The notes under the pieces: generated by a model
What the model was told of the DNA's origin: nothing
What the model saw: only the letters and a program-made list of their open reading frames with translations
Databases searched by the model: none
Assembly: GCA_905221605.1 (NCBI GenBank)
Contig: CAJNDS010001640.1
Coordinates: 1 to 12,314 of the forward strand
Length of the DNA stretch: 12,314 bases
Source of the DNA: Symbiodinium natans
Lineage: Eukaryota; Sar; Dinophyceae; Suessiales; Symbiodiniaceae
Direction of reading: 5' to 3'
Position numbers and translations under genes: made by a program
Shown here: positions 11,846-12,314 of the stretch, one piece after another
Layout of the letters: every line of letters begins with the position of its first letter
Numbering within the stretch: the stretch's first letter is position 1

Positions 11846-11884
11846 ATAAGATTCATGCATTCGCAAGCTCATTTATAATCTTAT
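11846..11884. repeat. Covarying-apex palindrome (loop CATGC...TTTAT)
   Basis: Perfect arms ATAAGATT (11846-11853) and AATCTTAT (11877-11884). The 23-nt loop reads C-AT-GC...TTT-AT, with T replacing the usual C of CTT. Confidence 0.85.
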
Positions 11885-11984
11885 TCACTCGTTCCGTTCA
11901 CATTCTATTAATATTGCGTGCTTTCCCTGCGTTCCATTACCAATATTAATATTATGTTCTCTTCACTCAGTAGTTATATTAATA

Positions 11985-12019
11985 CGCGGGCATAATATTA
12001 TTATCTTAGAAAGCCCGCG
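11985..12019. repeat. GC hairpin, CGCGGGC stem
   Basis: CGCGGGC (11985-11991) pairs with GCCCGCG (12013-12019). The loop is 21 nt. Confidence 0.87.
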
Positions 12020-12055
12020 GGATAGGTTAGAAAGAAGAGTGAAAGAAAGTGAGTA

Positions 12056-12095
12056 CACGGGCGTACATTATTCTCTTCATATGAACTAGCCCGTG
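12056..12095. repeat. GC hairpin, CACGGGC stem
   Basis: CACGGGC (12056-12062) pairs with GCCCGTG (12089-12095). The loop is 26 nt. Confidence 0.86.
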
Positions 12096-12104
12096 TAAAC
12101 CAAT

Positions 12105-12183
12105 CTCATAAAGACAACTTACGACATCTCCCTCGATTACCAGGATTCTTTGTTACCTTTAGGATTCTCTCCACACACTATAA
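12105..12183. other. Non-palindromic island, possible rRNA piece
   Basis: Unlike its flanks. On the minus strand it contains ATCCTAAAGGTAACAAAG, sharing CTAAAGGTAACA with the minus strand of the 4500-4600 island and weakly resembling the LSU word CCTAAAGAGTAACGG. Not assigned. Confidence 0.3.
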
Positions 12184-12247
12184 GCCCCTACATAATAATA
12201 ATAAAGACGCAAGGAAACACGCGGGCTTTTATTATTATTAAAGGGGC
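12184..12247. repeat. Long palindrome with GCCCC/GGGGC base
   Basis: GCCCC followed by ATAATAATAATAAA pairs with TTTATTATTATTA...AAGGGGC. The loop contains GACGCAAGGAAACACGCGGG, which has AAGG and CACGC words but not the exact apex form. Confidence 0.75.
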
Positions 12248-12314
12248 GTGTGTGTGAGAGAGCGCACGCATGAACCGCTCACTCGTTCACACATGAATTC
12301 ACGCTTCGTGCCTC

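Larger units (their letters stand above)
11353..12104. other. Palindrome-rich region 3' of the LSU fragment
   Basis: No gene recognised. It contains apex palindromes at 11496, 11681 and 11846, an imperfect one around 11365-11412 whose left arm is interrupted by an ACTGCGTTCAC word, and GC hairpins at 11441, 11611, 11755, 11985 and 12056. Confidence 0.75.

Noticed and set aside
54-12247. CRISPR array or tRNA cluster
   Set aside because: The repeats are inverted, irregularly spaced and have no constant unit. None of the hairpins forms a cloverleaf with an anticodon and acceptor end that I could recognise.
1-12314. Fungal or chlorophyte mitochondrial origin, where hairpin elements are also common
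   Set aside because: The COX1 N-terminus (NCNHKGLG, LYSSGNRIISPENQN) and GSPEVVYPRVNNFSI are of myzozoan type. Combined with missing start/stop codons and rRNA pieces on both strands, this points to a dinoflagellate-like alveolate.

Overview
This window looks like mitochondrial DNA from a myzozoan alveolate, most likely a dinoflagellate. The only protein gene is cox1, on the minus strand and present twice. Its protein is of the apicomplexan/dinoflagellate type: the N-terminus contains KNCNHKGLG, followed by LYSSGNRIISPENQN and GSPEVVYPRVNNFSI. It has no recognisable start codon, its conserved part runs into non-coding repeats without a stop, and a conserved Trp is encoded by TGA. No cob, cox3, tRNA or other protein gene is visible. 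Everything else is scattered rRNA sequence embedded in a very dense field of inverted repeats, which is the style known from dinoflagellate mitochondria.

Layout. 1-2060: cox1 unit copy 1 (gene on minus strand; the left edge of the repeat is cut by the window). 2061-5868: palindrome-rich spacer holding a minus-strand LSU rRNA piece (about 3003-3225) and several unassigned non-repetitive islands (2571-2640, 4500-4600, 5430-5485). About 5869-7290: plus-strand SSU rRNA whose recognisable cores are colinear: 530 loop, helix 27 and the 915/950 region, helix 34/35 region, 1400 decoding strand, 3' end. The cores are separated by long AT-rich hairpins where variable helices would be. 7326-9386: cox1 unit copy 2, nearly identical to copy 1. 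9485-11352: plus-strand LSU rRNA pieces (5' end, domain I, then the domain V peptidyl-transferase part), again separated by hairpins. 11353-12314: palindromes and one unassigned island.

The most interesting content is structural. Two families of inverted repeats fill the spacers and rRNA variable regions. One has a GC-rich stem of 6-9 bp (typically CCCGGGC/GCCCGGG or ACGGGC/GCCCGT) and a loop of mostly 15-25 nt. The other has AT-rich arms and an apex that follows arm-XY-AAG-N-GC-Y'X'-G-arm' (or its reverse complement). There the XY dinucleotide covaries with Y'X' (AC/GT, AT/AT, GT/AC, GC/GC), and an extra G sits next to the 3' arm. This covarying, asymmetric apex recurs about 25 times with unrelated arms. 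Its orientation mostly follows the inferred direction of transcription, and it caps the extended rRNA helices. The duplicated cox1 unit ends inside the loop of a GC hairpin, so hairpins also mark a recombination junction.

Limits: the rRNA assignments come from reading conserved cores by eye, not from alignment or folding software. Ends are approximate. Much of LSU domains II-IV, LSU domain VI and the SSU 5' domain was not found here.
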